Origin: an uncultured Ruminococcus sp. | GTDB lineage: Bacteria > Bacillota > Clostridia > Lachnospirales > Lachnospiraceae | Reading direction: 5' to 3' | Assembly: GCA_900553885.1 (NCBI GenBank) | Contig: USFD01000009.1 | Location: forward strand, 1 to 54,161 | DNA: 54,161 nt | Shown: positions 46,131 through 54,161 of the stretch, in pieces | How the letters are laid out: the number at the start of each line of letters is the position of its first letter | Numbering within the stretch: the stretch's first letter is position 1 | Program-made: the position numbers and the translations under genes | The notes under the pieces: generated by a model | What the model saw: the letters and a program-made list of their open reading frames with translations, nothing else | Databases searched by the model: none | What the model was told of the DNA's origin: nothing

Positions 46131-46334
46131 CCCTTTTCCTCCTTCGCATAATGATCATACTACAATAATTTTATTATAATAGGAAAATCCTCCGGCATCC
46201 AGAATAAAAGTGCTGACTGAAAATTTTTAGCGGCTTTAACAATACAAATTTTTTCTATTAGCCAGCTGAATCTATTACATTTTTTATTTTTTTGTGTATT
46301 TTTGTTACAAAAGTATATTTTTCTTATATTTCCA
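46131..46334. other. upstream region of the GH146 gene
   Basis: This region has a TATAAT on the minus strand (around 46173-46180) but no convincing -35, so the gene may need an activator. No TTAAACGTTTAA site is present. No other structure was seen. Confidence 0.35.
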
Positions 46335-46406
46335 ATAAAAAATCAACCTTTCAGAAGGTTTCTTTCAGTTGCAAAATATGCACAAAACCTGCTGAAAAGT
46401 TGATTT
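46335..46406 (-). terminator. terminator of metK
   Basis: A 15-bp stem with one G-U pair (46340-46354 with 46392-46406) is followed on the minus strand by TTTTTTATTGG, about 100 bases after metK. Confidence 0.75.
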
Positions 46407-46502
46407 ATTATAGCCTTTTCTGTTTTTCTTTTCCTTTCATCCGCCCTCAGGGAAGGAAAGGTACTATTCTCTGTGCTCCTTTACAGATGCCGGAATATCG
46501 TC

Positions 46503-47696
46503 CTAGTTCTGAAGATATTTTTTCAGATCATCCACTTTATCCAGCTTCTCCCAGGGGAGATCCAGATCATTTCTTCCGAAATGTCCGTAAGCCGCTGTCT
46601 GTTTGTAGATCGGTCTTCTCAGATCCAGCATCTTTATAATGCCGGCCGGACGCAGGTCGAAATTCTCTCTTATAATTTCCACCAGTCTGCTGTCCGATAC
46701 TTTTCCGGTGCCGAATGTATCCACGGAAACAGAAGTCGGCTGCGCCACACCGATTGCGTAGGACAGCTGGATCTCACAGCGTTTTGCCAGTCCGGCCGCC
46801 ACAATATTCTTTGCAGCATAACGTGCCGCGTAAGCAGCGGAACGGTCAACCTTTGTACAGTCCTTTCCGGAAAATGCGCCGCCGCCGTGACGTGCCTTTC
46901 CGCCGTAAGTATCCACGATAATCTTTCTTCCTGTGAGTCCGCTGTCTCCGTGAGGACCGCCGATTACAAAGCGTCCTGTAGGATTAATAAAGAACTTCGT
47001 CTCATCATCCACCATATCCTCCGGAATAATTGCATCGAAAACATATTTTTTAATATCTTCATGGATCTGCTCCTGGCTCACATCCGGATCATGCTGTGTG
47101 GAAAGTACAACTGCATCCAGTCTTTTCGGGGTACCGTTCTCATCATACTCCACCGTCACCTGAGTCTTGCCGTCCGGGCGAAGGTAGGGAAGCGTACCGT
47201 CTTTTCTCACCTCAGTAAGTCTGCGTGCAAGTTTGTGTGCCATAGCGATGGGATACGGCATGTATTCGTCTGTCTCATCTGAGGCATATCCGAACATCAT
47301 CCCCTGGTCTCCTGCACCGATGGCCTCGATATCGTCGTCAGACATCTTATTTTCCTTTGCTTCGAGAGCTTTATCCACGCCGAGAGCGATATCCGCGGAC
47401 TGCTCATCAATGGTAGTAATCACGCCGCATGTATCCGCGTCAAACCCGTACTTTCCTCTTGTATAGCCGATCTCGCGCACAGTATCGCGCACAATCTTCG
47501 GAATATCCACATATGCTTTTGTGGTAATTTCACCCATTACCATTACCATTCCTGTTGTACAGCATGTCTCGCATGCCACACGGCTCATGGGATCCTGCTC
47601 CATCAGCGCGTCCAGGATCGCATCAGAAATCTGGTCGCACATCTTATCCGGATGTCCCTCTGTAACTGACTCTGAAGTAAATAATATTTTTTCCAT
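46503..47696 (-). CDS. metK: S-adenosylmethionine synthetase
   Basis: The 397-residue enzyme makes S-adenosylmethionine from methionine and ATP. Family motifs: FTSESVTEGHPDKMCDQISDAILD at the start (nucleotide and metal contact His and Asp), GAGDQGMMFGYA near 118 and GGGAFSGKD near 266. The start at 47696 has AAAGGAG 7 nt upstream; the longer frame reaches into the leader and is not real. Expression is controlled by an S-box riboswitch about 240 bases upstream. Confidence 0.97.
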   Translation of the reverse strand: MEKILFTSESVTEGHPDKMCDQISDAILDALMEQDPMSRVACETCCTTGMVMVMGEITTKAYVDIPKIVRDTVREIGYTRGKYGFDADTCGVITTIDEQSADIALGVDKALEAKENKMSDDDIEAIGAGDQGMMFGYASDETDEYMPYPIAMAHKLARRLTEVRKDGTLPYLRPDGKTQVTVEYDENGTPKRLDAVVLSTQHDPDVSQEQIHEDIKKYVFDAIIPEDMVDDETKFFINPTGRFVIGGPHGDSGLTGRKIIVDTYGGKARHGGGAFSGKDCTKVDRSAAYAARYAAKNIVAAGLAKRCEIQLSYAIGVAQPTSVSVDTFGTGKVSDSRLVEIIRENFDLRPAGIIKMLDLRRPIYKQTAAYGHFGRNDLDLPWEKLDKVDDLKKYLQN

Positions 47697-47718
47697 AAAG
47701 AACTCCTTTCCCTGCTTT

Positions 47719-47763
47719 CTCTTTCGGATTGTTCGCCCGGCAGGTACCCTCTCTTTCGGATTG
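47719..47763. repeat. short direct repeat in metK leader
   Basis: CTCTTTCGGATTG occurs at 47719-47731 and 47751-47763. It lies in the 195-nt stretch between the riboswitch terminator and metK. Confidence 0.6.
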
Positions 47764-47813
47764 CCTCTGCAATCTCGATTCCGCTTTGCTCCATCTCGCT
47801 CGCGGGCGTCCCG

Positions 47814-47881
47814 CCTATGCTGATATGTTCCCCCGGCCTTACGCGCCTGCACGATGGCCGCCGGAACATATCAGCGCAGGC
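47814..47881. repeat. hairpin element between riboswitch terminator and metK
   Basis: A long stem with a perfect 13-bp core (GCTGATATGTTCC at 47819-47831, complement at 47863-47875) and outer GCCT/AGGC pairing encloses a GC-rich loop. It is extra to the usual S-box leader and may be a repeat element or a second structured part of the leader. Confidence 0.5.
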
Positions 47882-47890
47882 AATCCTGCC

Positions 47891-47921
47891 AAACGAAAAC
47901 AGTCCGCGTAAGCGGACTGTT
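47891..47921 (-). terminator. expression-platform terminator of the SAM riboswitch
   Basis: AACAGTCCGC pairs with GCGGACTGTT around TTAC, followed on the minus strand by TTTTCGTTT. It lies 18 bases after the aptamer, the position for SAM-dependent termination. Confidence 0.9.
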
Positions 47922-47938
47922 GATATTTCATAACAATC

Positions 47939-48036
47939 CTCTTATTGTTCGATTGCTCGCTCAGGTTGGCACCTTCCTTACAAGGGGTTGCCGCAGCTTC
48001 ACAGATCCTTTGTATCTCCACTGCTCTGAATAAGAG
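47939..48036 (-). ncRNA. SAM-I (S-box) riboswitch
   Basis: On the minus strand P1 is CTCTTATT at the start and AATAAGAG at the end. Between them the S-box core is present: AGAGCAGTGGAG, GTGAAGCTGCGGCAACC and AAGGTGCCAACCTG. It binds S-adenosylmethionine and would turn off metK by favouring the following terminator. Confidence 0.95.
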
Positions 48037-48072
48037 AAAGTCTTATTTATTTATTTTTTGTTCCACTAAAGA

Positions 48073-48101
48073 ACTCTACAATGAAATATGGAAAATGTCA
48101 A
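48073..48101 (-). promoter_or_regulatory. promoter of the SAM riboswitch-metK transcript
   Basis: TTGACA (48096-48101), a 17-bp spacer and TAGAGT (48073-48078) on the minus strand start the transcript about 30 bases before the riboswitch. Confidence 0.75.
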
Positions 48102-48121
48102 TACTATTCTGTATTTTCTGT

Positions 48122-49414
48122 CTATCCCACTTTCAGTTTAAACTTCTGTATCTCCTTTTCGCTGGTTACTTTTTCGATTACTCCGCCGAGACTTCTGAGT
48201 TTTTCTTCAAACCGCTCATACCCACGCTGGATATATACAATATCGTCTACAATTGTTATTCCGTCCGCCGCAAGTCCCGCAATACACAGAGCAGCTCCTG
48301 CGCGAAGATCCGGTGCGCTGACACGTGCTCCGGAAAACCGCTCAACACCCTCGATTGTGGCCGAATTTCCTTCTACCTTTACGACAGCGCCCATACGCGC
48401 CAGCTCGCCAAGATATTTAAATCTGTTCTCGAAAATACTCTCCGTAATCGTACTTGTTCCCTTTGCCAGCGCCAGAGTCACACCGATCTGGGGCTGCATG
48501 TCTGTCGGATATCCCGGATAGGGGAGTGTTTTTACCTGCGTGCTTCTCAGCCGTCCCTTGGCAACCACTCTCACTGCATCATCAAATTCTTCCACTTCGC
48601 ACCCGATGTCCACCAGCTTTGAAATCGTCGCATCCAGATGCTTCGGGATCACGTTCATCACTGTCACATCACCTTTTGTCGCAGCTGCGGCAAACATAAA
48701 AGTACCGGCTTCAATCTGATCCGGAATAATGGAATACTCCGACTTATGAAGCTTTTTCACTCCGCGGATCTTGATCACGTCCGTTCCGGCGCCGCGGATG
48801 TTCGCGCCCATGCTGTTGAGGAAATTGGCAACATCAACCACATGAGGTTCTTTTGCCACATTTTCCATAATCGTCAGACCTTCCGCCATAGCGGCAGCCA
48901 TCATAACGTTGATCGTCGCACCTACGGAAACAACATCAAAATACAGATGTGTGCCTCTTAGATACTCTGCCTCCGCAACGATTTTTCCATGTTCAATATC
49001 TACATCTGCTCCCAGCGCCCGGAATCCCTTCAGATGCTGGTCAATCGGTCTGCTCCCGATATTGCAGCCGCCGGGAAGAGCTACCTCCGCCCTTCTGTAT
49101 TTTCCAAGAAGAGCGCCCAGCAGATAATACGATGCTCTGATCTTCTTGATATAATCATACTCAATATTGAAATCCCCGATTGTTCCGCCGTTAATCTTTA
49201 CCGTATGCCTGTCAATCCTCTGCACTCCGGCTCCGATTCCGCTGATTGCCTCAATCATTACATTAACGTCATTTACGTCCGGAAGATTATCGATCAGAAC
49301 CGTCTCATCCGTCATAATTGCCGCTGCAAGAATAGCAAGCGCCGCATTCTTGGCGCCTCCGATTTCCACTTCCCCTACGAGCGGATTCCCGCCCTTAATT
49401 ATATATTGCTCCAT
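48122..49414 (-). CDS. murA: UDP-N-acetylglucosamine 1-carboxyvinyltransferase
   Basis: The 430-residue enzyme starts peptidoglycan precursor synthesis by transferring enolpyruvate to UDP-GlcNAc. The catalytic cysteine is C117 in LPGGCNIGSRPID, so it should be fosfomycin-sensitive. The N-terminal KGGNPLVGEVEIGGAKNAAL and C-terminal RGYERFEEKLRSLGG are typical. A GAGGTG site precedes the ATG. The Cys form contrasts with resistant Asp-containing MurA. Confidence 0.97.
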   Translation of the reverse strand: MEQYIIKGGNPLVGEVEIGGAKNAALAILAAAIMTDETVLIDNLPDVNDVNVMIEAISGIGAGVQRIDRHTVKINGGTIGDFNIEYDYIKKIRASYYLLGALLGKYRRAEVALPGGCNIGSRPIDQHLKGFRALGADVDIEHGKIVAEAEYLRGTHLYFDVVSVGATINVMMAAAMAEGLTIMENVAKEPHVVDVANFLNSMGANIRGAGTDVIKIRGVKKLHKSEYSIIPDQIEAGTFMFAAAATKGDVTVMNVIPKHLDATISKLVDIGCEVEEFDDAVRVVAKGRLRSTQVKTLPYPGYPTDMQPQIGVTLALAKGTSTITESIFENRFKYLGELARMGAVVKVEGNSATIEGVERFSGARVSAPDLRAGAALCIAGLAADGITIVDDIVYIQRGYERFEEKLRSLGGVIEKVTSEKEIQKFKLKVG

Positions 49415-49485
49415 TTCGCACCTCGACTCCGAATTGATAACTGCATTCGTATTTTGTCTGTAATAATTCTGTAATATCTGTCGCC

Positions 49486-49513
49486 ATTATACCACAAATT
49501 CAACATTTGTAAA
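49486..49513 (-). promoter_or_regulatory. promoter of murA, extended -10
   Basis: TTTACA (49508-49513), 16-bp spacer and TGGTATAAT (TATAAT at 49486-49491) on the minus strand. Confidence 0.6.
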
Positions 49514-49583
49514 ATTCTTTTTCCCTGCGGACCGCCTCCGTCATTCCTGTGCCAGTTAATTCTGCCCACATTGTCAAATACAT

Positions 49584-49613
49584 ATAATAGTCTCAGGTCC
49601 GCACATGTGTCAA
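49584..49613 (-). promoter_or_regulatory. possible second murA promoter
   Basis: TTGACA (49608-49613), 18-bp spacer and TATTAT (49584-49589) on the minus strand; the -35 overlaps the end of the shikimate kinase gene. Confidence 0.45.
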
Positions 49614-50278
49614 GTTTTTTTTACTTCAGCTTTTTTTGTTTCAGCCTTTTTTGTTTCTGTCTTTTTTGCTGCTGTATATCTTCCCGTCCGTTTTCCCGGA
49701 TGCTTTGTACTTTTTCTGTATTTTGTACTGTAATTTTTTCTGAACCTCTTCTTTTTCTGTTTTTTCTGCTGTTTCCGGTACTCTGCCACCGCATTGAGTA
49801 CGTTTTCAATCGTATCCTCGATCCGGCAGCCGTCTTCACACACCGTTATGTCTGCATATTTTTCAAAATACGGGACCCTCTCATTGTAAAGATCCCGGAA
49901 AGACTGTCCTTTCCGAAGTACAACCCCTCGTTTTTTCGGATTATGGATCCTCTTTTTTATTGTTTGATAGGACGCCTGCAAATATACAATGGTCCCGATT
50001 TCTTTATAATGCCTCATGGCATCCCTGCAGTAGATCACGCTTCCGCCGGGTGAAATAACAGAATTTTCTGTCTCCAGTTCTGCATTTACCTGATTTTCGA
50101 TTTTCAGAAAGCCATCTTGTCCAACATCTGCGATGATCTCTCTTAAAAGCTTCTTTTCCTGCTCCTGAATCAGCAGATCCGCATCTATAAAATTCATCCC
50201 CAGGCGCTTTGCCACTACAATGCCCACCGTACTCTTGCCTACGGCGGGCATGCCGATAAATATAAGATTTTTTTTCAT
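49610..50278 (-). CDS. aroK: shikimate kinase with lysine-rich C-terminal tail
   Basis: The 222-residue protein contains a normal shikimate kinase core (1-168): P-loop GMPAVGKST (9-17), DADLLIQ for shikimate binding and SPGGSVI near 75. It would phosphorylate shikimate in the chorismate pathway. The last 55 residues are unusual: a Lys/Arg/Thr-rich tail ending in KKAETKKAEVKKT repeats, encoded by poly-A-rich DNA. This could bind nucleic acid or other acidic partners, or be a by-product of repeat expansion. No other aro genes are nearby. The start has GAGGTAGAC upstream. Confidence 0.85.
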   Translation of the reverse strand: MKKNLIFIGMPAVGKSTVGIVVAKRLGMNFIDADLLIQEQEKKLLREIIADVGQDGFLKIENQVNAELETENSVISPGGSVIYCRDAMRHYKEIGTIVYLQASYQTIKKRIHNPKKRGVVLRKGQSFRDLYNERVPYFEKYADITVCEDGCRIEDTIENVLNAVAEYRKQQKKQKKKRFRKNYSTKYRKSTKHPGKRTGRYTAAKKTETKKAETKKAEVKKT

Positions 50279-50365
50279 ATGTGTCTACCTCGCTGTTTCT
50301 TCCGGTCCGGACAACAGCTTCTGCCCGGCACTCTGCCTCTGTCAATTATAACATGTTTGCCAGTG

Positions 50366-50767
50366 TTAGTAAAATCTCCGCGCAGACCGGCGATGACCGC
50401 TCCTGCGCCGGAAAAGTTCCTGATAAAGCATTACTTCTGTCAGATCCCTGAGAAAGTTCCCGCCCTGTTCCATATCATTCAGAAGTTCCCGCATGCTTTC
50501 GTTTCCGGATAACTTTTCATTCTTCTTTATGTTTGCACAGATTCTTCCGCACATCAGTCTGAGCTGCAGTTTATCCGGATACTGATCATAAATCATGCTG
50601 TTTTCATATGCCATGCGGTCACATTCTTCTTCCACATAGGGCAGTATGGTTTTCGGTATTTCCGGATACATGCTTCTGAGATATTCATAATCCATCCGCT
50701 CTGTTCTTTCATCCTCAAAATCAAGGGTCATTGGATACGCCATATAATAAGGCAGTTTCTGATCCAT
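50366..50767 (-). CDS. hypothetical protein, conserved in appearance
   Basis: The 133-residue acidic-to-basic protein has no domain I recognise. It has no signal peptide or membrane helix. It is rich in Met, Tyr and Glu at the N-terminus (YYMAYPMTLDFEDERTERMD) and ends in a basic RRRSGHRRSARRFY tail. It shares strand with the shikimate kinase gene 87 bases downstream. A modest GGGAGTGAAAGTG site precedes the ATG. The length and composition look like real coding sequence. Confidence 0.65.
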   Translation of the reverse strand: MDQKLPYYMAYPMTLDFEDERTERMDYEYLRSMYPEIPKTILPYVEEECDRMAYENSMIYDQYPDKLQLRLMCGRICANIKKNEKLSGNESMRELLNDMEQGGNFLRDLTEVMLYQELFRRRSGHRRSARRFY

Positions 50768-50856
50768 TCACTTTCACTCCCAGACAGACATTATATATAC
50801 AATATATGCTGCAGACTCCGGGAAGTGAATCCTCCGAAAAGCAGTATCTGCCGGTA

Positions 50857-50946
50857 AACAAAATGTCTGCCGGCCCATGCTGTACGTCAGGAAACCGGAG
50901 TTTTCTCCGTTTCAACCTGCCATCCAGACATGATTCCGGCAGACAT
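50857..50946 (-). terminator. nested hairpin, probable terminator of FHA gene
   Basis: Perfect 11-bp arms ATGTCTGCCGG (50863-50873) and CCGGCAGACAT (50936-50946) enclose an inner hairpin (GAAACCGGAG/CTCCGTTTC). On the minus strand the outer stem is followed by TTTTGTTT, 44 bases after the FHA gene. Confidence 0.5.
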
Positions 50947-50989
50947 GTTTCTTAGAATATCACCTTTTCTCCGGGAACCGCATCCTCCT

Positions 50990-51571
50990 CTAGTCGCTCT
51001 CTCTGAGTACTCGCTGCACTTCCAGACGGGTTCCCCCGATCCCGATAATGTCATCCTTCTGCAGGGGAACCGGCTGCTCAATCCTCTCTCCGTTGAGAAA
51101 TGTGCCATTTCTGGAGCCTTCATCTTTCAGGAAAAGCTGATCTCCTCTTCGGACGATAACACAGTGTGCCTTGGATATCCTCTTATCTTCCGTAAGCGGG
51201 AGATACTTTTCATACATCTTCCCCTCTTTATCTCTTCCGATACCAACTGCGTCATAAAATATGAAACTGTACTTTTCCCAGCTGTCGATATCCTCAAGAA
51301 TAATTTTCCACTGTCTCTTTTTCTTTCTTCTTGGTCTTTTTTCCTGCGGACTCTGCTGGCCGCCCTGTGCCTGCGAAGGCTGGCGGACCGGCCTGCGTCT
51401 GGGAGCTTCTATCTGCTCCTCCCCGCTGCGGGCGGCTGTCCCTGCCGCTCTGCGGCCCCTCCGGCGGGATGCGGGTTTTTCCGCCTTCTGCTTTTTTATA
51501 CTTATAAATGTCACCGCCAGCATACCGGCACATCCGGCGGCAAGCAGAAACATTATAATCCAGTACCACAT
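50990..51571 (-). CDS. membrane-anchored FHA-domain protein
   Basis: The 193-residue protein has one N-terminal membrane helix (about 3-24), a basic Arg/Pro/Gln-rich linker (30-90) and a C-terminal FHA domain (about 95-190) that reads phosphothreonine. Key FHA residues are GR (IGRDKEG), S-x-x-H (ISKAHC) and the SRNGTFLNG loop. The partner would be a Ser/Thr kinase target; no kinase is in the window. A GGAGTG-type site lies before the ATG. Confidence 0.88.
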   Translation of the reverse strand: MWYWIIMFLLAAGCAGMLAVTFISIKKQKAEKPASRRRGRRAAGTAARSGEEQIEAPRRRPVRQPSQAQGGQQSPQEKRPRRKKKRQWKIILEDIDSWEKYSFIFYDAVGIGRDKEGKMYEKYLPLTEDKRISKAHCVIVRRGDQLFLKDEGSRNGTFLNGERIEQPVPLQKDDIIGIGGTRLEVQRVLRESD

Positions 51572-51677
51572 TCTATAATCACTCCTTTAAATCCATATAC
51601 TACTATACTTTTCCAATACGGGCAAGCACGAATGTTGTTTTTTATCAAACTTTGTCGGACGCTTCCCGATCCTCCTA

Positions 51678-51706
51678 TGGCATATTTACGGCAAATGTGC
51701 TAGAAT
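51678..51706 (+). promoter_or_regulatory. promoter of the DUF1015 gene
   Basis: TGGCAT (51678-51683), 17-bp spacer and TAGAAT with a TG extension (51701-51706). The -35 is weak, partly offset by TGC before the -10. Confidence 0.5.
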
Positions 51707-51781
51707 AGCGTCAGTGTACACAGAAAACCTTTTCGTGGTTTTTCAGGAATCGTGTGCAAAATAAAAAAGGAGATCACGTTT

Positions 51782-53020
51782 ATGAGTACGATCCGTCCAT
51801 TCCGGGCAGTACGTCCGCAAAAGGAACTTGCATCCTCTATAGCAGCTCTGCCCTATGACGTATACAACACAGCGGAAGCCAGGGAAGTAACAGCCCGGGA
51901 ACCGCTTTCCTTTCTCAGAATCGACCGCGCAGAGACTCAGCTTCCGGAAGGTACTGATCCCTATTCTGATATTGTTTACAGAAAGGCCAGAGAAATTCTG
52001 GACGGAATGCTTTCCGACGGCTCTTTTGTACAGGACGAAACGTCCTGCTTCTATATATATGCCCTTACAATGAACGGCAGGACTCAGAACGGAATTGTAG
52101 GCTGCGCTTCTGTTGATGACTATGTAAACCAGGTCATTTTAAAACATGAAAATACGCTGGAGGCCAAAGAGCTGGACCGGATCCGCCATGTAGAAGCCTG
52201 CAGCGCCCAGACCGGCCCGATCTTTCTGACCTACCGTCCCCATACAGGGCTGAAACAGCTGGTTGCTTCTGTAAAGGAGAACACACCCTGTCTCTATGAT
52301 TTTACAAGCAGCGACGGTGTACGTCATCAGGTCTGGCGGATTGACGGGAGCTCTGATATCGAGAATATTTCTCAGATATTTTCCGGTATCCCCCATTTAT
52401 ATATCGCCGACGGACATCACCGGGCCGCATCCGCCGTAAAGGTCGGATTAAGGAAAAGAGCCCAGAATCCGGACTTTTCCGGGGATGAAGAGTACAACTA
52501 TTTTCTCTCGGTTCTGTTCCCGTCAGACGAACTGCATATTTATGATTACAACCGCTGTGTACTGGATATGAACGGGTATACAAGCGGCGCATTTCTTGAT
52601 AAGATAAAAGACAGATTTAAGATTATCCCTATGGGACAGACAGCCTGCCGTCCCGGGCGGAAAGGTGAATTCGGCCTTTACTGCAGCGGCTCCTGGTACA
52701 GACTTCAGGTCAGGGACTGCCCCGCCGGCTCTGATCCGGTAAAAAATCTTGATGTGTCAATTCTGCAGGATTATATTCTTGATCCGGTTCTCGGCATCAG
52801 GAACCCGAAAGCCGATCCCCGCATCCGCTTCGTCGGCGGGATCCGCGGACTGGATGCCCTGCAGGAAATGGCTGACCGTTCCGGCGGCGCAGCATTTTCC
52901 ATGCACCCTACTTCAATGGAAGAACTGCTGGCCGTAGCTGATGCGGGAAGACTGATGCCTCCCAAATCCACCTGGTTTGAGCCGAAACTGCGAAGCGGTC
53001 TGTTTATCCACCGCTTCTGA
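51782..53020 (+). CDS. DUF1015 family protein, possible free-serine kinase
   Basis: The 412-residue protein is a DUF1015 member (family includes archaeal SerK, an ADP-dependent free-serine kinase). Strings typical of the family are IRPFRAVRP at the start, ALPYDVYN, KHENTLEAKELDRIRH, GPIFLTY and IADGHHRAASA. In Firmicutes it often lies near serine/phosphoserine genes, but none are here; a serine-kinase role is a guess from the family. The start at 51782 has AAGGAG 10 nt upstream; the frame extends 30 bases further to an ATG with no site. Confidence 0.85.
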   Translation: MSTIRPFRAVRPQKELASSIAALPYDVYNTAEAREVTAREPLSFLRIDRAETQLPEGTDPYSDIVYRKAREILDGMLSDGSFVQDETSCFYIYALTMNGRTQNGIVGCASVDDYVNQVILKHENTLEAKELDRIRHVEACSAQTGPIFLTYRPHTGLKQLVASVKENTPCLYDFTSSDGVRHQVWRIDGSSDIENISQIFSGIPHLYIADGHHRAASAVKVGLRKRAQNPDFSGDEEYNYFLSVLFPSDELHIYDYNRCVLDMNGYTSGAFLDKIKDRFKIIPMGQTACRPGRKGEFGLYCSGSWYRLQVRDCPAGSDPVKNLDVSILQDYILDPVLGIRNPKADPRIRFVGGIRGLDALQEMADRSGGAAFSMHPTSMEELLAVADAGRLMPPKSTWFEPKLRSGLFIHRF

Positions 53021-53115
53021 GGGCGGCCGGAACGCCTGTAAAATTTCCGGCAGCTATGTACTGCGGCAGAAATAAAATCTGAATTTTGAAAAATATTTTA
53101 GAGGAGATGTAATTG

Positions 53116-53979
53116 ATGGAAAGAAATGAACTTTGCTGGTGCGGCAGTGGAAAAAAATACAAAAGATGCCACATGCCTATCGAAGAAAAAATGCTTATGC
53201 ATGCAGAACGGGGAGAGATTGTTCCCTCAAGATCCCTTCTGAAAACTCCTGCGCAGATCGAAAAGATCAAAGAGAGCGCTGCACTTAACACAGCCGTGCT
53301 GGATGAAGTTGCAAAACATATCCGCATCGGAATGAGCACAGCAGACATTGACGATATTGTCTACCGGTTCACTACAGAACACGGCGGAATTCCCGCTCCC
53401 CTGAATTATCAGGGCTTTCCGAAAAGCGTGTGTACGTCGCTTAACAACGAAATCTGCCATGGTATTCCGGATAAAGAGATCTTCCTTCAGGAAGGAGATA
53501 TCATCAATGTAGATGTCTCTACGATTCTGGACGGCTATTTTTCTGACGCCTCACGTATGTTCAAAATGGGGAAAGTCTCAGACCGGGCCGAACGGCTGGT
53601 CCGTGTAACGGAAGAATGTGTAGAACTGGGTCTGGCTGCAGCGAAGCCCTGGGGCCATCTGGGGGATATTGCCGACGCCATCAACACCCACGCTAAGGCA
53701 AATGGCTATTCTGTTGTAGAAGAAATCGGCGGTCACGGCATCGGCCTGGCCTTCCACGAAGATCCTTTTGTCAGCTACGTAACTCCGAAGGGCAGTGAAA
53801 TGCTTCTCGTTCCAGGTATGATGTTCACCATTGAACCCATGATCAACGAAGGCAGTCCGGACTTTTTTGTAGATGAAGATAACGGCTGGACCGTTTACAC
53901 CATAGACGACGGACTGTCCGCTCAGATTGAATATATGGTGCTCGTCAAAGAAGACGGAATCGAAGTACTGACAAAATAA
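53116..53979 (+). CDS. map: methionine aminopeptidase with SEC-C zinc motif
   Basis: The 287-residue enzyme removes the initiator methionine. It has an N-terminal SEC-C motif (C7-x-C9 ... C18-H19 in CWCGSGKKYKRCH), which can bind zinc and often tethers proteins to the ribosome or SecA. A type I MetAP pita-bread fold (about 40-287) follows. The metal ligands Asp, Asp, His, Glu and Glu are present in NVDVSTILDGYFSDASRMF, EEIGGHGIGLAFHE, MMFTIEPMI and SAQIEYMV. The ATG at 53116 follows GAGGAG; an adjacent TTG at 53113 is possible. No terminator is clear after it. Confidence 0.95.
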   Translation: MERNELCWCGSGKKYKRCHMPIEEKMLMHAERGEIVPSRSLLKTPAQIEKIKESAALNTAVLDEVAKHIRIGMSTADIDDIVYRFTTEHGGIPAPLNYQGFPKSVCTSLNNEICHGIPDKEIFLQEGDIINVDVSTILDGYFSDASRMFKMGKVSDRAERLVRVTEECVELGLAAAKPWGHLGDIADAINTHAKANGYSVVEEIGGHGIGLAFHEDPFVSYVTPKGSEMLLVPGMMFTIEPMINEGSPDFFVDEDNGWTVYTIDDGLSAQIEYMVLVKEDGIEVLTK

Positions 53980-54161
53980 GTTCGGATTTGTCTAAGGAAC
54001 TCTCCGGACAACAGGCAGAGAACGGAAAGGCACTAAGTTTTTATAAGACGGATTCAGAAGAAGGGGACGGGGAATTCTGCTTCCGTTCCATGAGTTAAGA
54101 AAAATAAACGGAACCTGAGAATCAGCTAAAAGCAGGATTTACAGCGTGCTAACTCGCATGC

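Noticed and set aside
47697..47852. N-terminal extension of metK in the open frame
   Set aside because: It is translated leader RNA; AAAGGAG precedes the conserved MEKILFTSES start at 47696.
53980..54161. GGGGACGGGG and a TTCCGTT/AACGGAA hairpin near the window end, somewhat like the GGGGACAGACCC repeats
   Set aside because: Only a short match, the element is cut by the window edge, and the pattern is too weak to assign.

Overview
The window is from a mid-GC Firmicute and most likely a Lachnospiraceae gut bacterium. The reasons are strong Gram-positive ribosome-binding sites (AGGAGG type), large surface enzymes with a C-terminal TGD plus hydrophobic segment plus basic tail, an S-box riboswitch on metK, a KtrAB potassium system, a DUF6145 protein and a CvfB regulator. 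The genus cannot be fixed from the sequence. Nearly all genes lie on the minus strand. No rRNA, tRNA, CRISPR array, prophage or complete insertion sequence was seen.

Region 1 (1-10.7 kb): a lone Rpn-family nuclease on the plus strand, convergent with a 1588-residue secreted GH127-type surface enzyme. These are followed by CvfB and a large fusion of an EndoQ-like PHP nuclease with a UvrD-type helicase.

Region 2 (10.8-26.2 kb) is the metabolic core, an L-arabinoside utilisation locus. It encodes a cytoplasmic GH127 beta-L-arabinofuranosidase, two ABC permeases, a cytoplasmic GH51 alpha-L-arabinofuranosidase, a solute-binding lipoprotein, a LacI-family regulator and a 2166-residue surface protein with a DUF5695-like N-terminal region. 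Perfect or near-perfect copies of the palindrome TTAAACGTTTAA lie at the promoters of the GH127 operon, the binding protein and the giant surface protein, so these units look like one LacI-type regulon. The inferred flow is surface cleavage by the giant protein, import by the transporter (its ATPase is not encoded here), then intracellular removal of beta- and alpha-linked arabinofuranose.

Region 3 (26.2-40.4 kb) is mostly housekeeping. It holds a three-gene membrane operon (zinc ribbon, YARHG, zinc ribbon) behind a consensus promoter, DegV, a CobD/HisC-type aminotransferase, DUF6145, BirA, an unusual in-frame patatin-ornithine carbamoyltransferase ORF, a TrmH-type RNA methyltransferase, KtrA and KtrB, and a two-component system.

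Region 4 (40.4-54.2 kb): a third large surface arabinofuranosidase (GH146-like, 1809 residues), then SAM-riboswitch-controlled metK, murA, a shikimate kinase with an odd lysine-rich tail, a small hypothetical protein, an FHA protein, a DUF1015 protein and a SEC-C methionine aminopeptidase. Two copies of a GGGGACAGACCC palindromic repeat sit between genes at 32.2 and 40.5 kb.

The least ordinary items are the LacI regulon with its uncharacterised giant surface protein, the divergent GH127 enzyme, the EndoQ-helicase fusion and the patatin-OTC ORF.
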